NCBI RefSeq assembly: GCF_008642375.1
Contig: NZ_CP029194.1
Location: 7,434,501-7,498,500 of the forward strand
Direction: 5' to 3'
DNA length: 64,000 nucleotides
Source: Streptomyces venezuelae
GTDB lineage: Bacteria; Actinomycetota; Actinomycetes; Streptomycetales; Streptomycetaceae
Positions within the stretch are counted from its first letter, which is position 1. Every line of letters begins with the position of its first letter. The translations under genes were made by a program, and so were the position numbers. Shown piece after piece: positions 1 to 8,483 of the stretch. The notes beneath the pieces are model-generated. The model searched no databases and had not been told where the DNA came from. It saw only the letters and a program-made list of their open reading frames with translations.

Positions 1-758
1 CGGTGCCGTTCTTGTCGGTGTCGTAGCTGCACCACTTGCTCTTCAGGACGCTGGGGCTCGACATCGTCATGAGCGGCATGCCGTCGTTCTTCTTCTCGTC
101 CTCGAAGGCGGTGATCATCCCCGGCTTCAGCACCTCCCACTCGGGCGGTACGTCGAACAAGGTGCCGTACTTGGGATTGTGGACGACCTTCCAGCCGGGG
201 ATCGTCGGCTGCTGGGCCGCGCCGTCCCGCGGGTTGTCGAGCGGCGGCGCGGAGGGCTCGCCGGCCTCGGACGGTGCCGCGGAGGGCGGCGCCGAGACGG
301 AGGGCTTCTTGTCGTCGGCGACCGGCTTCTTGTCGTCGTCCTCGGAGAGCACCAGGAAACCGGTGACGCCCGCCGCGACGACCACGGCGGTCGCGGCGAC
401 GATCGCGATGAGGGTCGTTCTTTTCTTGCCGCCGCCCGGGCCGGGCGCCCCGGGCTGCCCCGGACCCATTCCCTGGCCCGGGACCGCGTACTGCGGCACG
501 GTCGGCTGCTGGTACGGATTCGGCTGCTGGTACCCCGGCTGCTGGGGGTAGCCCTGCTGGCCGTACCCCTGCTGCGGGTAGCCCGGCTGAGCGGGCTGCT
601 GCGGATACCCGGGCTGCGTCGGCGGCTGCTGGTAACCGGGCTGGGCCGGCGGCTGCTGGTACGGGTTCGGCTGCTGGTACCCCGACTGCTGGTAGGGGTT
701 CTGACTCTGGTCCTGCGGGTTCTGCTCGCCCCCGGGCGGCTGCTGTCCTGGCCACATG
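1..758 (-). CDS. Membrane-anchored Gln/Pro/Tyr-rich protein, 3' end outside window
   Basis: The reading frame starts at an ATG (758 to 756) and stays open to the left edge, so the C-terminus is missing. Residues 1 to about 95 are low complexity, built from PQQPGYQQPNPYQQ-like blocks. A KKR triplet and a single hydrophobic helix follow at about residues 113-133, then an acidic Ser/Pro/Ala linker and a folded part that begins with WKVVHNPKYGTLFDVPPEWE. This suggests a cytoplasmic disordered N-tail, one membrane span and an extracytoplasmic domain. That architecture is common for uncharacterised actinobacterial surface proteins. No catalytic motif is visible in the part present, and I do not assign a function. 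Confidence 0.75.
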
Positions 759-839
759 GCCAGTAACGATAGAGGTGCGGCGGCGGCGGGGCCACGAGAG
801 GGATGGCCAAGGGTGCTACCCGCGGGTAACATAACGGCC

Positions 840-1301
840 ATGAGCGCAGACCAGATGACCGTCGGCGAGATGCTCGCCGCCACGGTCCCCATGGCCGGAA
901 CCCTCAACCTGGAGTTCCTGGAGACCACCGCCGAGCGCGCCGTCGTGCGCCTGCCGGACCAGCCCGCCTACCACAACCACGTCGGCGGCCCGCACGCCGG
1001 AGCGATGTTCACCCTGGCCGAGTCCGCCAGCGGCGCCATCGTGCTCGCCGCCTTCGGCGACCAGCTGACCCGCGCCGTGCCGCTCGCCGTCAGCGCCGAG
1101 ATCGGCTACAAGAAGCTGGCCATGGGCGTCGTCACCGCCACCGCGACCCTGGGCCGCCCCGTGGCCGAGGTCGTCGCCGAACTCGACGCCGGACAGCGGC
1201 CGGAGTTCCCGGTGCGGATCGACATCACCCGCGAGGACGGCGCCGTGACCGGCGAGATGACCGTCCTCTGGACGCTGCGCCCCCACAACCCGGCGAAGTG
1301 A
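840..1301 (+). CDS. Hotdog-fold thioesterase-like protein (DUF4442/PaaI type)
   Basis: A 153-aa protein starting MSADQMTVGEML. The segment YHNHVGGPHAGAMFTLAESA matches the central helix and active-site loop of PaaI/DUF4442 hotdog thioesterases, with the HxGGxHAG signature. Such proteins hydrolyse acyl-CoA or other thioesters, or bind acyl groups; the substrate cannot be told from sequence. An in-frame ATG lies 84 bases upstream, but the extra residues would be low-complexity and the hotdog fold begins just after the chosen start. The gene is convergent with the Nudix gene, and a strong hairpin separates them. Confidence 0.8.
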   Translation: MSADQMTVGEMLAATVPMAGTLNLEFLETTAERAVVRLPDQPAYHNHVGGPHAGAMFTLAESASGAIVLAAFGDQLTRAVPLAVSAEIGYKKLAMGVVTATATLGRPVAEVVAELDAGQRPEFPVRIDITREDGAVTGEMTVLWTLRPHNPAK

Positions 1302-1338
1302 GCGGAGCGGCGGGGGCGGGGTCCCTCGCCGTCGGCCG

Positions 1339-1364
1339 GGCGACCCCCGCAGGCGGGGGTCGCC
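1339..1364. terminator. Bidirectional hairpin terminator
   Basis: A perfect 11-bp inverted repeat (GGCGACCCCCG / CGGGGGTCGCC) with a CAGG loop lies between the convergent thioesterase and Nudix genes. It has no clear T-run, as is usual for Streptomyces terminators. Confidence 0.75.
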
Positions 1365-1397
1365 GCGGTCCTCAACGAACCGCGGTGAGCGGGGTCT

Positions 1398-1835
1398 TCA
1401 CTTCGCCGCCGCGGAGTCGAGCAGGCGAAGGGCGTCCGCGGCCGCCGGGGACAGCATGGAGTCCTGGAGGTCCGTCAGCGGGACCCAGGCCGCCGCGTCG
1501 GTCGAACCGTCGACCTCGACCACGGCCGGCGCCCCGGCCTTGAGGCCGACCGCGTAGAAGAGCGCGGTGAGGTGCCAGTCCACGCCGCCCCGTTGGACGG
1601 CGTAGGTCCGCGCGTCGAGCAGCCGGGCGTCGGTGAGTTCGAGTCCCGTCTCCTCCCGGAGCTCGCGGGCCAGGGCCTCCACGGGCTGCTCGCCCGGGTC
1701 TATCCCTCCGCCCGGCAGGTGCCACAACCCCGGAGTGAAGACCGGCGACGCCTCCGACAGGCGGGCCAGGAGCAGCCGGTCGTCCTCCACCGCGACGGCG
1801 TACGCGGACACTCGAAGCTGCGCGCGATCATCCAT
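1398..1835 (-). CDS. Nudix hydrolase
   Basis: A 145-aa protein with a complete Nudix box at about residues 43-65: the Gx5E part is GGIDPGE and the REUxEExG part is RELREETG, the residues that bind divalent metal and pyrophosphate. Family members hydrolyse nucleoside diphosphates linked to another moiety. The specific substrate is unknown. The start at 1835 is preceded by GGGAGGGG at good spacing; an upstream in-frame start at 1874 would add 13 residues that look non-conserved. Confidence 0.88.
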   Translation of the reverse strand: MDDRAQLRVSAYAVAVEDDRLLLARLSEASPVFTPGLWHLPGGGIDPGEQPVEALARELREETGLELTDARLLDARTYAVQRGGVDWHLTALFYAVGLKAGAPAVVEVDGSTDAAAWVPLTDLQDSMLSPAAADALRLLDSAAAK

Positions 1836-2046
1836 GGTCTTGCCCCTCCCGTATGAACAGACCGAGGCGAGCACTCTAGCTACACCAAGATCGACTTCCG
1901 CCGCAGGCGCCCGGGGGGCCCTTCGGGTGCCCGGACGGTCGTGTTCCGGGCCGCCGACGGGGAATCGGACATCCCGTCACGCATAGTGCGGTCAGGGCAC
2001 GGACGCATCCGGGCCGGGCCCGCACCCCGTGCCGAGGAGCCGCCGC

Positions 2047-4590
2047 GTGTCCGACGAACCGTCACCCGCCCCCGCCGCCCCGGCGGAACCCGCAGCCGCG
2101 CTTCCCCTTCCGGCGCGTCGGCGCGGCCCGCGGTTCTCCCGGCGGGCGCTGCTCCTCGCGCTCACCGGCGGCGCCGCCCTCGCGGTCGCCGCCTCACCCG
2201 CGACGGCCGGCACGCGGCCCCCGCGGACCGCCCCGCCCGCCGGCCGGGTCGACGACCTCCTCGCCCGGCTCACCCTCGACGAGAAGGTCTCCCTCCTTCA
2301 CGGCGCCGCCGACCCCGCGAGCCTCGGCCAGGCCGGCCACGTCCCCGGAGTGCCCCGGCTGGGCATCCCGCCGCTCCGCCTCGCCGACGGCCCCGCCGGC
2401 ATCCGCGTCCGCCGCACCGCGACCGCCCTCCCCGCGCCCGTCATGCTCGCCGCCGCCTTCGACCCCGGCCTCGCCCGCGCCTACGGCCGGGTCATCGGCC
2501 GCGAGGGCCGCGCCCTCGGCCAGGACGTCCTGCTCGCCCCCATGGCCAACCTCATCCGCACCCCGTACGCGGGACGGAACTTCGAGACCTTCTCCGAGGA
2601 CCCGCTCCTCACCGCCGACCTCGTCTCCGAGGAGATCCGCGGCATCCAGGCCGAAGGCCTCGTCGCCACCGTCAAGCACCTCGCCCTCAACAACCAGGAG
2701 CGCGACCGCACCACCGTCGACGTCCGTGCCGACGAACAGACCCTGTACGAGACCGAGCTGCGCGCCTTCGAAGCCGCCGTGGCCGCCGGCGCGGGCGCCG
2801 TCATGGCCGCGTACAACAAGGTCGACGGCGTCCACGCCACCGAGAACGCGACCCTGCTCACCGGGATCCTGCGCGACCGCTGGGGGTTCGACGGCTGGGT
2901 CATGAGCGACTGGGGCGCCGTCCACTCCACCGGCCCCGCCCTCACCGCCGGACTCGACATGGAGATGCCCGGCGGCTCCCGCTACGGCGCCGCCCTGCGC
3001 GAGGCCGTCCGCGCGGGCCGGATCGAAGAGGCCGCCGTCGACCGCGCCGTACGCCGCATCCTCTCCGTACGCGAGCGCTTCGGGCTCCTGGAGGACACTC
3101 CGGTGCGCCCCGCCAGGGACGCCGCCTCCGGGGCCCGGCTCGCCCTCCGGGTCGCCGTCGCCGGGGCGACCCTCCTGCGCAACGAGCGCGGGGCCCTGCC
3201 CCTCACCGACCGGGCCGCCCGCTCCCTCGCCGTCGTCGGGCCCACGGCCTCCGTGCCCTTCGTCAGCGGCGGGGGCAGCGCCCATGTCGTCCCCGACGCG
3301 GCGCCCAGCCCCCTGGACGCGATCCGCGCCAGGGCGGGGGAGGACGCCTCCGTCGCCTACGCCGTGGGGGAGGACCTCTTCGGGCGGCCGCTGCCGCCGC
3401 TGACACCGTCCGTCGACCTGGAGGGCGTCGACGTCGCCGCCGGTGCCACCTGGACCCGTACGGCCACGCTCACCGCCACCGACCCCGACGAGTGGACCTT
3501 CCTCGTCCACTACAGCGGCCCCCGGCCCACCGTCACCCTCGACGGCACCGAGCTCTTCCCCGTCCGACAGGGCATCGCCGAGTACTTCGTCGGCGGCCTC
3601 CTCGGCCGCGCGCCCGACGGACTCCACGTCCGGCGCGCCACCCGGCGCCTCACCGCCGGAGCGCACGAGCTGACCGTCACCGCCCGCGGCGGCCCCGCCG
3701 GACAGACCTTCCGGCTCCGCGCCGTCACCGGGGCCACCCGGGCCGCCGACCTGGCCGATGCCGTCCGGGCCGCGCGCGCCGCGCACAGCGTCGTGCTCTT
3801 CGCCTACGAGGACGCCACCGAGGGCCAGGACCGCGCGACCCTCGCCCTCCCCGGCCACCAGGAGGCCCTGATCGAGGCCGTGACCGCGGCCAACGCCCGG
3901 ACGACCGTCGTCCTCAACACCTCGTCGGCCGTCACCATGCCGTGGCGGGAGCGGACCGCCGCCGTCCTCCAGATGTACTACCCGGGGCAGGAGGGCGCGG
4001 CCGCCACCACGGCCGTCCTCTTCGGCGACGCCGACCCCGGTGGGCGCCTCACCCAGACCTTCCCGGCGGCCGAGGACCGCCACCCCACGGCCGGGGACCC
4101 GCGCCGCTACCCGGGCGAGGGCGGAGTGGAGGAGTACGGGGAAGGCGTGCACGTCGGCCACCGCTGGTACGAGGCCGAAGGCGTCACCCCGCTCTACCCC
4201 TTCGGGCACGGCCTCTCGTACACGACCTTCCGGTACGAGGACCTGACCGTCGCCCCCGGCGCCCCGGAGGGGCTGGACGTCACCTTCAGCGTCCGCAACA
4301 CCGGCCGCCGGGACGGCGTCGAGGTCGCCCAGGTCTACCTCGGTCCCTCCCCGGACCTCACCGCCCTCGGCATCGACCAGCCGCGCTCCGCCCTCGCCGG
4401 CTACCGCCGTCTGGAGCTCGCGGCCGGCGAGCGGCGGCGGGTGACCGTCCACGTCACCGCCCGCAGTCTGTCCTCCTGGGACACCGCACGGCACGGCTGG
4501 CTCCTCGGCACGGGCCGCCGGACCGTCCGCGTCGGCTCCTCCTCGGCCGACCCCGGCCTCACCCTCGGCGTCGAGGTCCGCCCCTCCTGA
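2047..4590 (+). CDS. Secreted glycoside hydrolase family 3 (beta-glucosidase-like) with PA14 insert
   Basis: An 847-aa protein. The N-terminus has a Tat-like signal (SRRALLLAL followed by an Ala-rich core and an AxA site), so the enzyme is probably exported folded. The GH3 N-domain contains KHLALNNQERDR and VMSDWGAVH; the SDW aspartate (about residue 288) is the expected nucleophile. A PA14-like domain (about residues 455-590) interrupts the GH3 C-domain, and a fibronectin III-like domain ends the protein. This order is typical of bacterial beta-glucosidases that trim plant or fungal oligosaccharides. The GTG start has GAGGAG seven bases upstream; a GTG 18 bases earlier lacks this. No CebR-type operator was seen upstream. 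Confidence 0.9.
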   Translation: MSDEPSPAPAAPAEPAAALPLPARRRGPRFSRRALLLALTGGAALAVAASPATAGTRPPRTAPPAGRVDDLLARLTLDEKVSLLHGAADPASLGQAGHVPGVPRLGIPPLRLADGPAGIRVRRTATALPAPVMLAAAFDPGLARAYGRVIGREGRALGQDVLLAPMANLIRTPYAGRNFETFSEDPLLTADLVSEEIRGIQAEGLVATVKHLALNNQERDRTTVDVRADEQTLYETELRAFEAAVAAGAGAVMAAYNKVDGVHATENATLLTGILRDRWGFDGWVMSDWGAVHSTGPALTAGLDMEMPGGSRYGAALREAVRAGRIEEAAVDRAVRRILSVRERFGLLEDTPVRPARDAASGARLALRVAVAGATLLRNERGALPLTDRAARSLAVVGPTASVPFVSGGGSAHVVPDAAPSPLDAIRARAGEDASVAYAVGEDLFGRPLPPLTPSVDLEGVDVAAGATWTRTATLTATDPDEWTFLVHYSGPRPTVTLDGTELFPVRQGIAEYFVGGLLGRAPDGLHVRRATRRLTAGAHELTVTARGGPAGQTFRLRAVTGATRAADLADAVRAARAAHSVVLFAYEDATEGQDRATLALPGHQEALIEAVTAANARTTVVLNTSSAVTMPWRERTAAVLQMYYPGQEGAAATTAVLFGDADPGGRLTQTFPAAEDRHPTAGDPRRYPGEGGVEEYGEGVHVGHRWYEAEGVTPLYPFGHGLSYTTFRYEDLTVAPGAPEGLDVTFSVRNTGRRDGVEVAQVYLGPSPDLTALGIDQPRSALAGYRRLELAAGERRRVTVHVTARSLSSWDTARHGWLLGTGRRTVRVGSSSADPGLTLGVEVRPS

Positions 4591-4656
4591 CCGGGTAGGC
4601 TGCCCCGGCGTGCCCGACGCGGTGCACGCCGGGCGGCCGACACGGGAGGAACCGCG

Positions 4657-5310
4657 TTGCACGTGCAGGAATGGCTGGAGACGATCCCGGCGGTCGCGAT
4701 CTACGCGCTGGTGGGCGTGGTGATCGGGCTCGAGAGCCTGGGCATCCCGCTGCCCGGCGAGATCGTGCTCGTGAGCTCGGCGCTGCTCGCCTCGCAGCAC
4801 GGTGACATCAACCCGTGGGTGCTCGGAGCCTGCGCCACCGCCGGCGCGATCATCGGCGACTCGATCGGCTACGCCATCGGCCGCAAGGGCGGCAGGCCGC
4901 TGCTCGCCTGGCTGGGGAAGAAGTTCCCGAAGCACTTCAGCGAGGCGAACATCGCCCTCGCCGAGCGCTCCTTCGAGAAGTGGGGCATGTGGGCGGTCTT
5001 CTTCGGCCGCTTCATCGCCCTGCTGCGCATCTTCGCCGGGCCCCTCGCGGGCGTCCTGCACATGCCGTACTGGAAGTTCCTCGTCGCCAACGTCTTCGGC
5101 GGCATCCTCTGGGCCGGCGGCACCACGGCCGTCGTCTACTCGGTCGGCATCGTCGCCGAGGCCTGGCTCAAGCGCTTCTCCTGGCTGGGACTCGTCCTCG
5201 CCGTGGTGATCGGCGTCGCCTCGATGCTGATCATCAAGAACCGTGCCAAGAAGGCGGCGGCGGAGCGGCCCCAGGCCGCGGAGCCGGAGCCGGTCGCCGT
5301 CGGGGACTGA
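4657..5310 (+). CDS. DedA family integral membrane protein
   Basis: A 217-aa protein with the DedA/SNARE-associated domain (PF09335 type): the glycine- and proline-rich ESLGIPLPGE near the N-terminus, the GDSIGYAIGRKGGR segment and the FFGRFIALLRIFAGPLAG re-entrant motif carrying conserved Arg and Pro residues. DedA proteins are linked to recycling (flipping) of undecaprenyl phosphate or phospholipids and to envelope homeostasis. A TTG start six bases after GGGAGGA is preferred; a GTG at 4663 is the alternative. A TAGGCT -10-like hexamer at 4596-4601 suggests its own promoter just after the GH3 gene. Confidence 0.87.
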   Translation: MHVQEWLETIPAVAIYALVGVVIGLESLGIPLPGEIVLVSSALLASQHGDINPWVLGACATAGAIIGDSIGYAIGRKGGRPLLAWLGKKFPKHFSEANIALAERSFEKWGMWAVFFGRFIALLRIFAGPLAGVLHMPYWKFLVANVFGGILWAGGTTAVVYSVGIVAEAWLKRFSWLGLVLAVVIGVASMLIIKNRAKKAAAERPQAAEPEPVAVGD

Positions 5311-5316
5311 TCCGGA

Positions 5317-5375
5317 CGGAAGACGGGCGGGAAGACGGCCCGGAAGACGGCCGGGACAACGGCCGGGAAGACGGA
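5317..5375. repeat. Imperfect GGAAGACGG tandem repeats
   Basis: Four imperfect copies of a 12-15 bp unit (core GGAAGACGG or GGGAAGACGG, one copy degraded to GGGACAACGG) fill the space between the dedA stop and its terminator. They are non-coding and probably arose by replication slippage. Confidence 0.6.
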
Positions 5376-5376
5376 C

Positions 5377-5411
5377 AGGAGGGCGGCACCCGCAGGGGGT
5401 GCCGCCCTCCT
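5377..5411. terminator. Strong hairpin terminator between convergent genes
   Basis: A perfect 15-bp inverted repeat (AGGAGGGCGGCACCC and its complement) with a five-base GCAGG loop lies between dedA and the convergent carbonic-anhydrase-like gene. Confidence 0.85.
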
Positions 5412-5437
5412 TCGCCTTCGGACCGTGACCGTACGGC

Positions 5438-5965
5438 TCAGTCCGCGAAGGCCTCCGCGTGGCTCTTGGCGAGGTGCAGGTACACCTCGGCGTTCAGCTT
5501 GATGCCCGCCTGCTCCTCCTCGGTGAGCGGGCGGCGGACCTTCGCCGGGACGCCGGCGACCAGCGAACCCGGCGGCACCTGCATGCCCTGCGGAACGAGG
5601 GCCTGGGCGGCCACGAGCGAACCCGCACCGATCCGGGCCCCGTTGAGGACCGTCGCGCCCATGCCGACGAGCACGTCGTCCTCGATCACGCAGCCGTGCA
5701 CGGTCGCGTTGTGGCCGACGGTCACCCGCGCCCCGATGGAGACGGGGAAACCGGGGTCGACGTGGACCGTGGAGTTGTCCTGGACGTTGGAGTCCTCGCC
5801 GATCGCGATGGGACCGCAGTCCGCCCGCAGCACGGTGTGGTACCAGATGTTGGCGCGGGCGCCGAGGGTCACCTCGCCCAGCACCACCGAGGTCGGGGCC
5901 GTGAACGCGGTCGGGTCGATCTGCGGCTCCTTACCGCCCACACCCTTGATCAACGCCTCTGACAT
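5438..5965 (-). CDS. Gamma-carbonic anhydrase family (left-handed beta-helix) protein
   Basis: A 175-aa hexapeptide-repeat protein. Three histidines at about residues 68, 85 and 90 have the H-x16-H-x4-H spacing of metal-binding CamH/PaaY/CaiE-like gamma carbonic anhydrases. The Arg-Asp (LRADCGP) and Gln (VQDNS) residues of that family are also present. Many homologues have weak or no CO2 hydration activity and act as thioesterases or accessory proteins. The start is set by AGGAGCG upstream of ATG; an in-frame start 93 bases upstream is unlikely because its extra residues are not conserved. Confidence 0.85.
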   Translation of the reverse strand: MSEALIKGVGGKEPQIDPTAFTAPTSVVLGEVTLGARANIWYHTVLRADCGPIAIGEDSNVQDNSTVHVDPGFPVSIGARVTVGHNATVHGCVIEDDVLVGMGATVLNGARIGAGSLVAAQALVPQGMQVPPGSLVAGVPAKVRRPLTEEEQAGIKLNAEVYLHLAKSHAEAFAD

Positions 5966-6098
5966 GGTTCGCTCCTGATCGTTCAGCTTTCGTGTCACGC
6001 CCGGGGGTGGCCCCCGGGCGCACCCTATGCGGTGCCCATGACCGACATCACAGCGCACCGCGGTGATCAGGCACGACGGCGCCGACTACCGTGGCCGG

Positions 6099-6854
6099 GT
6101 GCCCAGGAACAGAAACACGTTCTCATCCCTCGCCGCCTGGCGGCGCAGGGCCGTCGCCGCTGCCGTGCAGGGTGCCTGGCGCTGGGCGCAGCAGGCCGGC
6201 TCCGTCACCGCCGAGCACCCGGGGAAGCTGCGCTTCCGCCGCCTCGGCGCGGGGACCCGGCTCGCGTTCCCGCAGGGCACGGTCTTCGGCGAGCCGTGGA
6301 TCGAGATCGGCGAGTGCTGCATCATCGCCGAACAGGTCACCCTCACGGCGGGGATGCTGCCGGGCCTCGACCTCGGCACGGAGACGGTCCTGACCCTCGG
6401 CGACGGGGTGGTCCTCGGGCGCGGCAGCCACGTCATCGCCGACACGACCGTCACCATCGGCTCGGACACCTACTGCGGCCCGTACGTCTACATCACCTCG
6501 ACCAACCACAGCTACGACGACCCCGACGAGCCCATCGGCCGCCAGTGGCCCCGCTCGGAGCCGGTCTCCATCGGGCCCGGCTGCTGGCTCGGGACCGGAG
6601 CGGTGATCCTGCCCGGCGCGCGCATCGGCCGGAACGTGGTCGTCGCCGCGGGCGCGGTCGTACGCGGCGAGGTGCCGGACCACTCGGTGGTGGCCGGCGC
6701 CCCGGCCAGGATCGTCCGCAGCTGGGACCCGGAGAAGGGCTGGCAGCCGCCGCTGCGCACCCCGGCCCCCAAGCCGATCCCGGAGCACGTGACCTCGGAA
6801 CAGCTCGCCGCGCTCGCGGCCTGGGAGGTCGAACAGGCGGGCACGTCCTCGTAG
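6099..6854 (+). CDS. Hexapeptide-repeat acyltransferase
   Basis: A protein of about 251 aa with an Arg-rich amphipathic N-terminal segment and a left-handed beta-helix region (about residues 70-215). It contains the typical TSTNHSYDDP loop with the acyltransferase histidine, and the terminal coil GAVVRGEVPDHSVVAGAPARIV. It resembles O-acetyltransferases of the WcaF/MaeB-like type acting on sugars or polysaccharide precursors; the acceptor is unknown. The start is uncertain: GTG 6099 is chosen because the conserved sequence begins there, although no clear Shine-Dalgarno is visible, and a start at 6063 remains possible. Confidence 0.78.
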   Translation: MPRNRNTFSSLAAWRRRAVAAAVQGAWRWAQQAGSVTAEHPGKLRFRRLGAGTRLAFPQGTVFGEPWIEIGECCIIAEQVTLTAGMLPGLDLGTETVLTLGDGVVLGRGSHVIADTTVTIGSDTYCGPYVYITSTNHSYDDPDEPIGRQWPRSEPVSIGPGCWLGTGAVILPGARIGRNVVVAAGAVVRGEVPDHSVVAGAPARIVRSWDPEKGWQPPLRTPAPKPIPEHVTSEQLAALAAWEVEQAGTSS

Positions 6855-6891
6855 GCCGTGTCCCGCTCCGTGGGCTGCGTGGGCTGGGTCG

Positions 6892-7755
6892 TCAGGCCGC
6901 TGCGAGGAGGACCGTGCCGCCGAGGGCGAGGGCCGCACCGGCCGCCTGGACCGGGCGGAGACGTTCCTTGAGGACCGCGAACGCGGCCAGGGCCGTGACG
7001 ACCGGGTAGAGGCTGGCGAGGACCGCCGCGACGACGACCGGTCCCTGCTGGGCGGCGATCGCATACGTCCCGTTGGCCGCGACGTCCGCGAGGCCGACGA
7101 AGGCGAGGGCGGGGAGGGCCGCGCGGATGACGGCGGGGCCGCCGTCGGGGAGGGCCCGGCCGCCCCGGCGCACGGAGAGGTACAGGGCGCCGCCGCCCAC
7201 CAGGACGTTGGTGACGCGCTGGACGAGCAGGGCGAGGAACAGTCCGGTGACGGTGGTGGAGGACTCCGCGATGAGGGCCATCACCGAGCCGAAGCCGAAG
7301 GCCGCGAACAGGGTGAGCAGGACCGCCTGGCGCTGCACGGGCGCGCCGCGCAGCTCGGGGCCGCCCGCGAGGGTCACGCCGACGATCGCCACGACGACGC
7401 CCGCGAGCTGGAGGAGCCCGGGGCGGTCGCCGAGGATCAGGCCGACCGAGACGGGGACGACGACGCCGAGCGAACCGAGCGGCGAGACCACGCCCATGGG
7501 GCCGAGGGCCAGTGCCTTGTAGAAGGCGAGCATGGCCGCCGGGCCGACGACGCCGGCCCCGACCGCGTACCAGAGCTGGGGGCCCGCCTCGGTCCAGGCT
7601 CCGGTCGCGAGGACCAGGGTGCCGAGGACGAGGACCGCGAGGGTCTGGGAGACCACGACGACCGTGAGGGCCGGGATCCGGCGGGTGAGCAGTCCGCCGC
7701 CGAAGTCGGCGAGGCCCCAGAGCAGCGCGGTGGCCAGGGCGAACAGGGCGGTCAT
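6892..7755 (-). CDS. EamA/DMT family transporter
   Basis: A 287-aa protein with about ten hydrophobic helices in two EamA halves (start MTALFALATALLWGLADF; second half begins near LLTLFAAFGFGSVMALIAES). Members export or exchange small metabolites such as amino acids or drugs. GCGAGGATCC precedes the ATG. It is transcribed divergently from an XRE-cupin regulator, an arrangement that strongly suggests the regulator controls it. The transported compound is not predictable. Confidence 0.85.
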   Translation of the reverse strand: MTALFALATALLWGLADFGGGLLTRRIPALTVVVVSQTLAVLVLGTLVLATGAWTEAGPQLWYAVGAGVVGPAAMLAFYKALALGPMGVVSPLGSLGVVVPVSVGLILGDRPGLLQLAGVVVAIVGVTLAGGPELRGAPVQRQAVLLTLFAAFGFGSVMALIAESSTTVTGLFLALLVQRVTNVLVGGGALYLSVRRGGRALPDGGPAVIRAALPALAFVGLADVAANGTYAIAAQQGPVVVAAVLASLYPVVTALAAFAVLKERLRPVQAAGAALALGGTVLLAAA

Positions 7756-7827
7756 GGATCCTCGCAGTCGCGTGCGGCAGCACGCAGTACAGTGCAGTGA
7801 ACAGTCGGGTGCAGCCCACCGTAGTTC

Positions 7828-7840
7828 AGTTCATTGAACT
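7828..7840. promoter_or_regulatory. Palindromic operator candidate in EamA/XRE-cupin divergon
   Basis: AGTTCATTGAACT is a perfect 13-bp palindrome (six-base arms around one T) in the 111-bp space between the divergent transporter and regulator genes. Further partial half-sites (CAGTGAAC, AGTTCAG) surround it. It is the most likely binding site for the XRE-cupin protein; binding is inferred from position and symmetry only. Confidence 0.5.
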
Positions 7841-7866
7841 CTGTCATTCAGAATATTGGACGGAAT

Positions 7867-8439
7867 GTGTCGGACCTCGATCAGCTCACGCAGTCGCTCG
7901 CCCGGAACCTGAAGCGCTGGCGCAAGGAGCGGGGCTTCACCCTGGACGCGCTCGCCGCCCGGGCCGGGGTCAGCCGGGGCATGATCATCCAGATCGAGCA
8001 GGCCAGGACCAACCCCAGCGTCGGCACGACCGTGAAGCTGGCGGACGCGCTCGGTGTCTCCATCACCACGCTCCTCGACTACGAGCAGGGTCCTCAGGTC
8101 CGGCTGGTCCCGCCCGACCAGGCCGTCCGCATGTGGTCCACCTCCACCGGCAGCCACACCACCCTCCTGGTCGGCACCGAGGCCCGCGGGCCGCTGGAGC
8201 TCTGGTCCTGGACCCTCGTGCCGGGCGAGGGAAGCGACTCCGACCCGCATCCGGACGGCACCACCGAGCTCCTGCACGTCTCCGCCGGAGTCCTCACCCT
8301 CGTCGTCGACGGGGTGGAGCACTCCCTGCCGGCCGGGACGTCCGCGGTCTTCGAGGCCAACGTGTCGCACACCTACCGCAACGACGGGGACCAGACGGTC
8401 GAGATGACGATGGCCGTCTCCATCCCGCCCGCACGCTGA
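7867..8439 (+). CDS. XRE family transcriptional regulator with C-terminal cupin
   Basis: A 190-aa regulator. The N-terminal helix-turn-helix (about residues 12-66) includes LAARAGVSRGMIIQIEQ, a classic XRE recognition region. A cupin_2 beta-barrel follows (about residues 110-185, with HPDGTTELLHVSAG), which probably binds a small ligand. Family members such as PuuR and SutR sense metabolites and often control a neighbouring transporter, here the divergent EamA gene. The GTG start at 7867 fits homologous N-termini (MSDLDQL); a TTG 33 bases upstream would lie inside the palindromic operator. Confidence 0.85.
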   Translation: MSDLDQLTQSLARNLKRWRKERGFTLDALAARAGVSRGMIIQIEQARTNPSVGTTVKLADALGVSITTLLDYEQGPQVRLVPPDQAVRMWSTSTGSHTTLLVGTEARGPLELWSWTLVPGEGSDSDPHPDGTTELLHVSAGVLTLVVDGVEHSLPAGTSAVFEANVSHTYRNDGDQTVEMTMAVSIPPAR

Positions 8440-8483
8440 GACGGACGTCCACGACCCGGAAGCGGGTTGTTAGCGTGACGCGT

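Noticed and set aside
1836..2046. Operator or promoter for the GH3 gene
   Set aside because: No CebR-type palindrome or good hexamer pair was found.
2194..5061. A 955-codon open frame on the minus strand
   Set aside because: It lies antisense to the GH3 and dedA genes, has no recognisable domain and is the reflection of GC-rich third positions.
5311..5411. Possible CRISPR-like repeat array
   Set aside because: The GGAAGACGG units are 9-15 bp, contiguous and imperfect, with no spacers; a simple tandem repeat beside a terminator.
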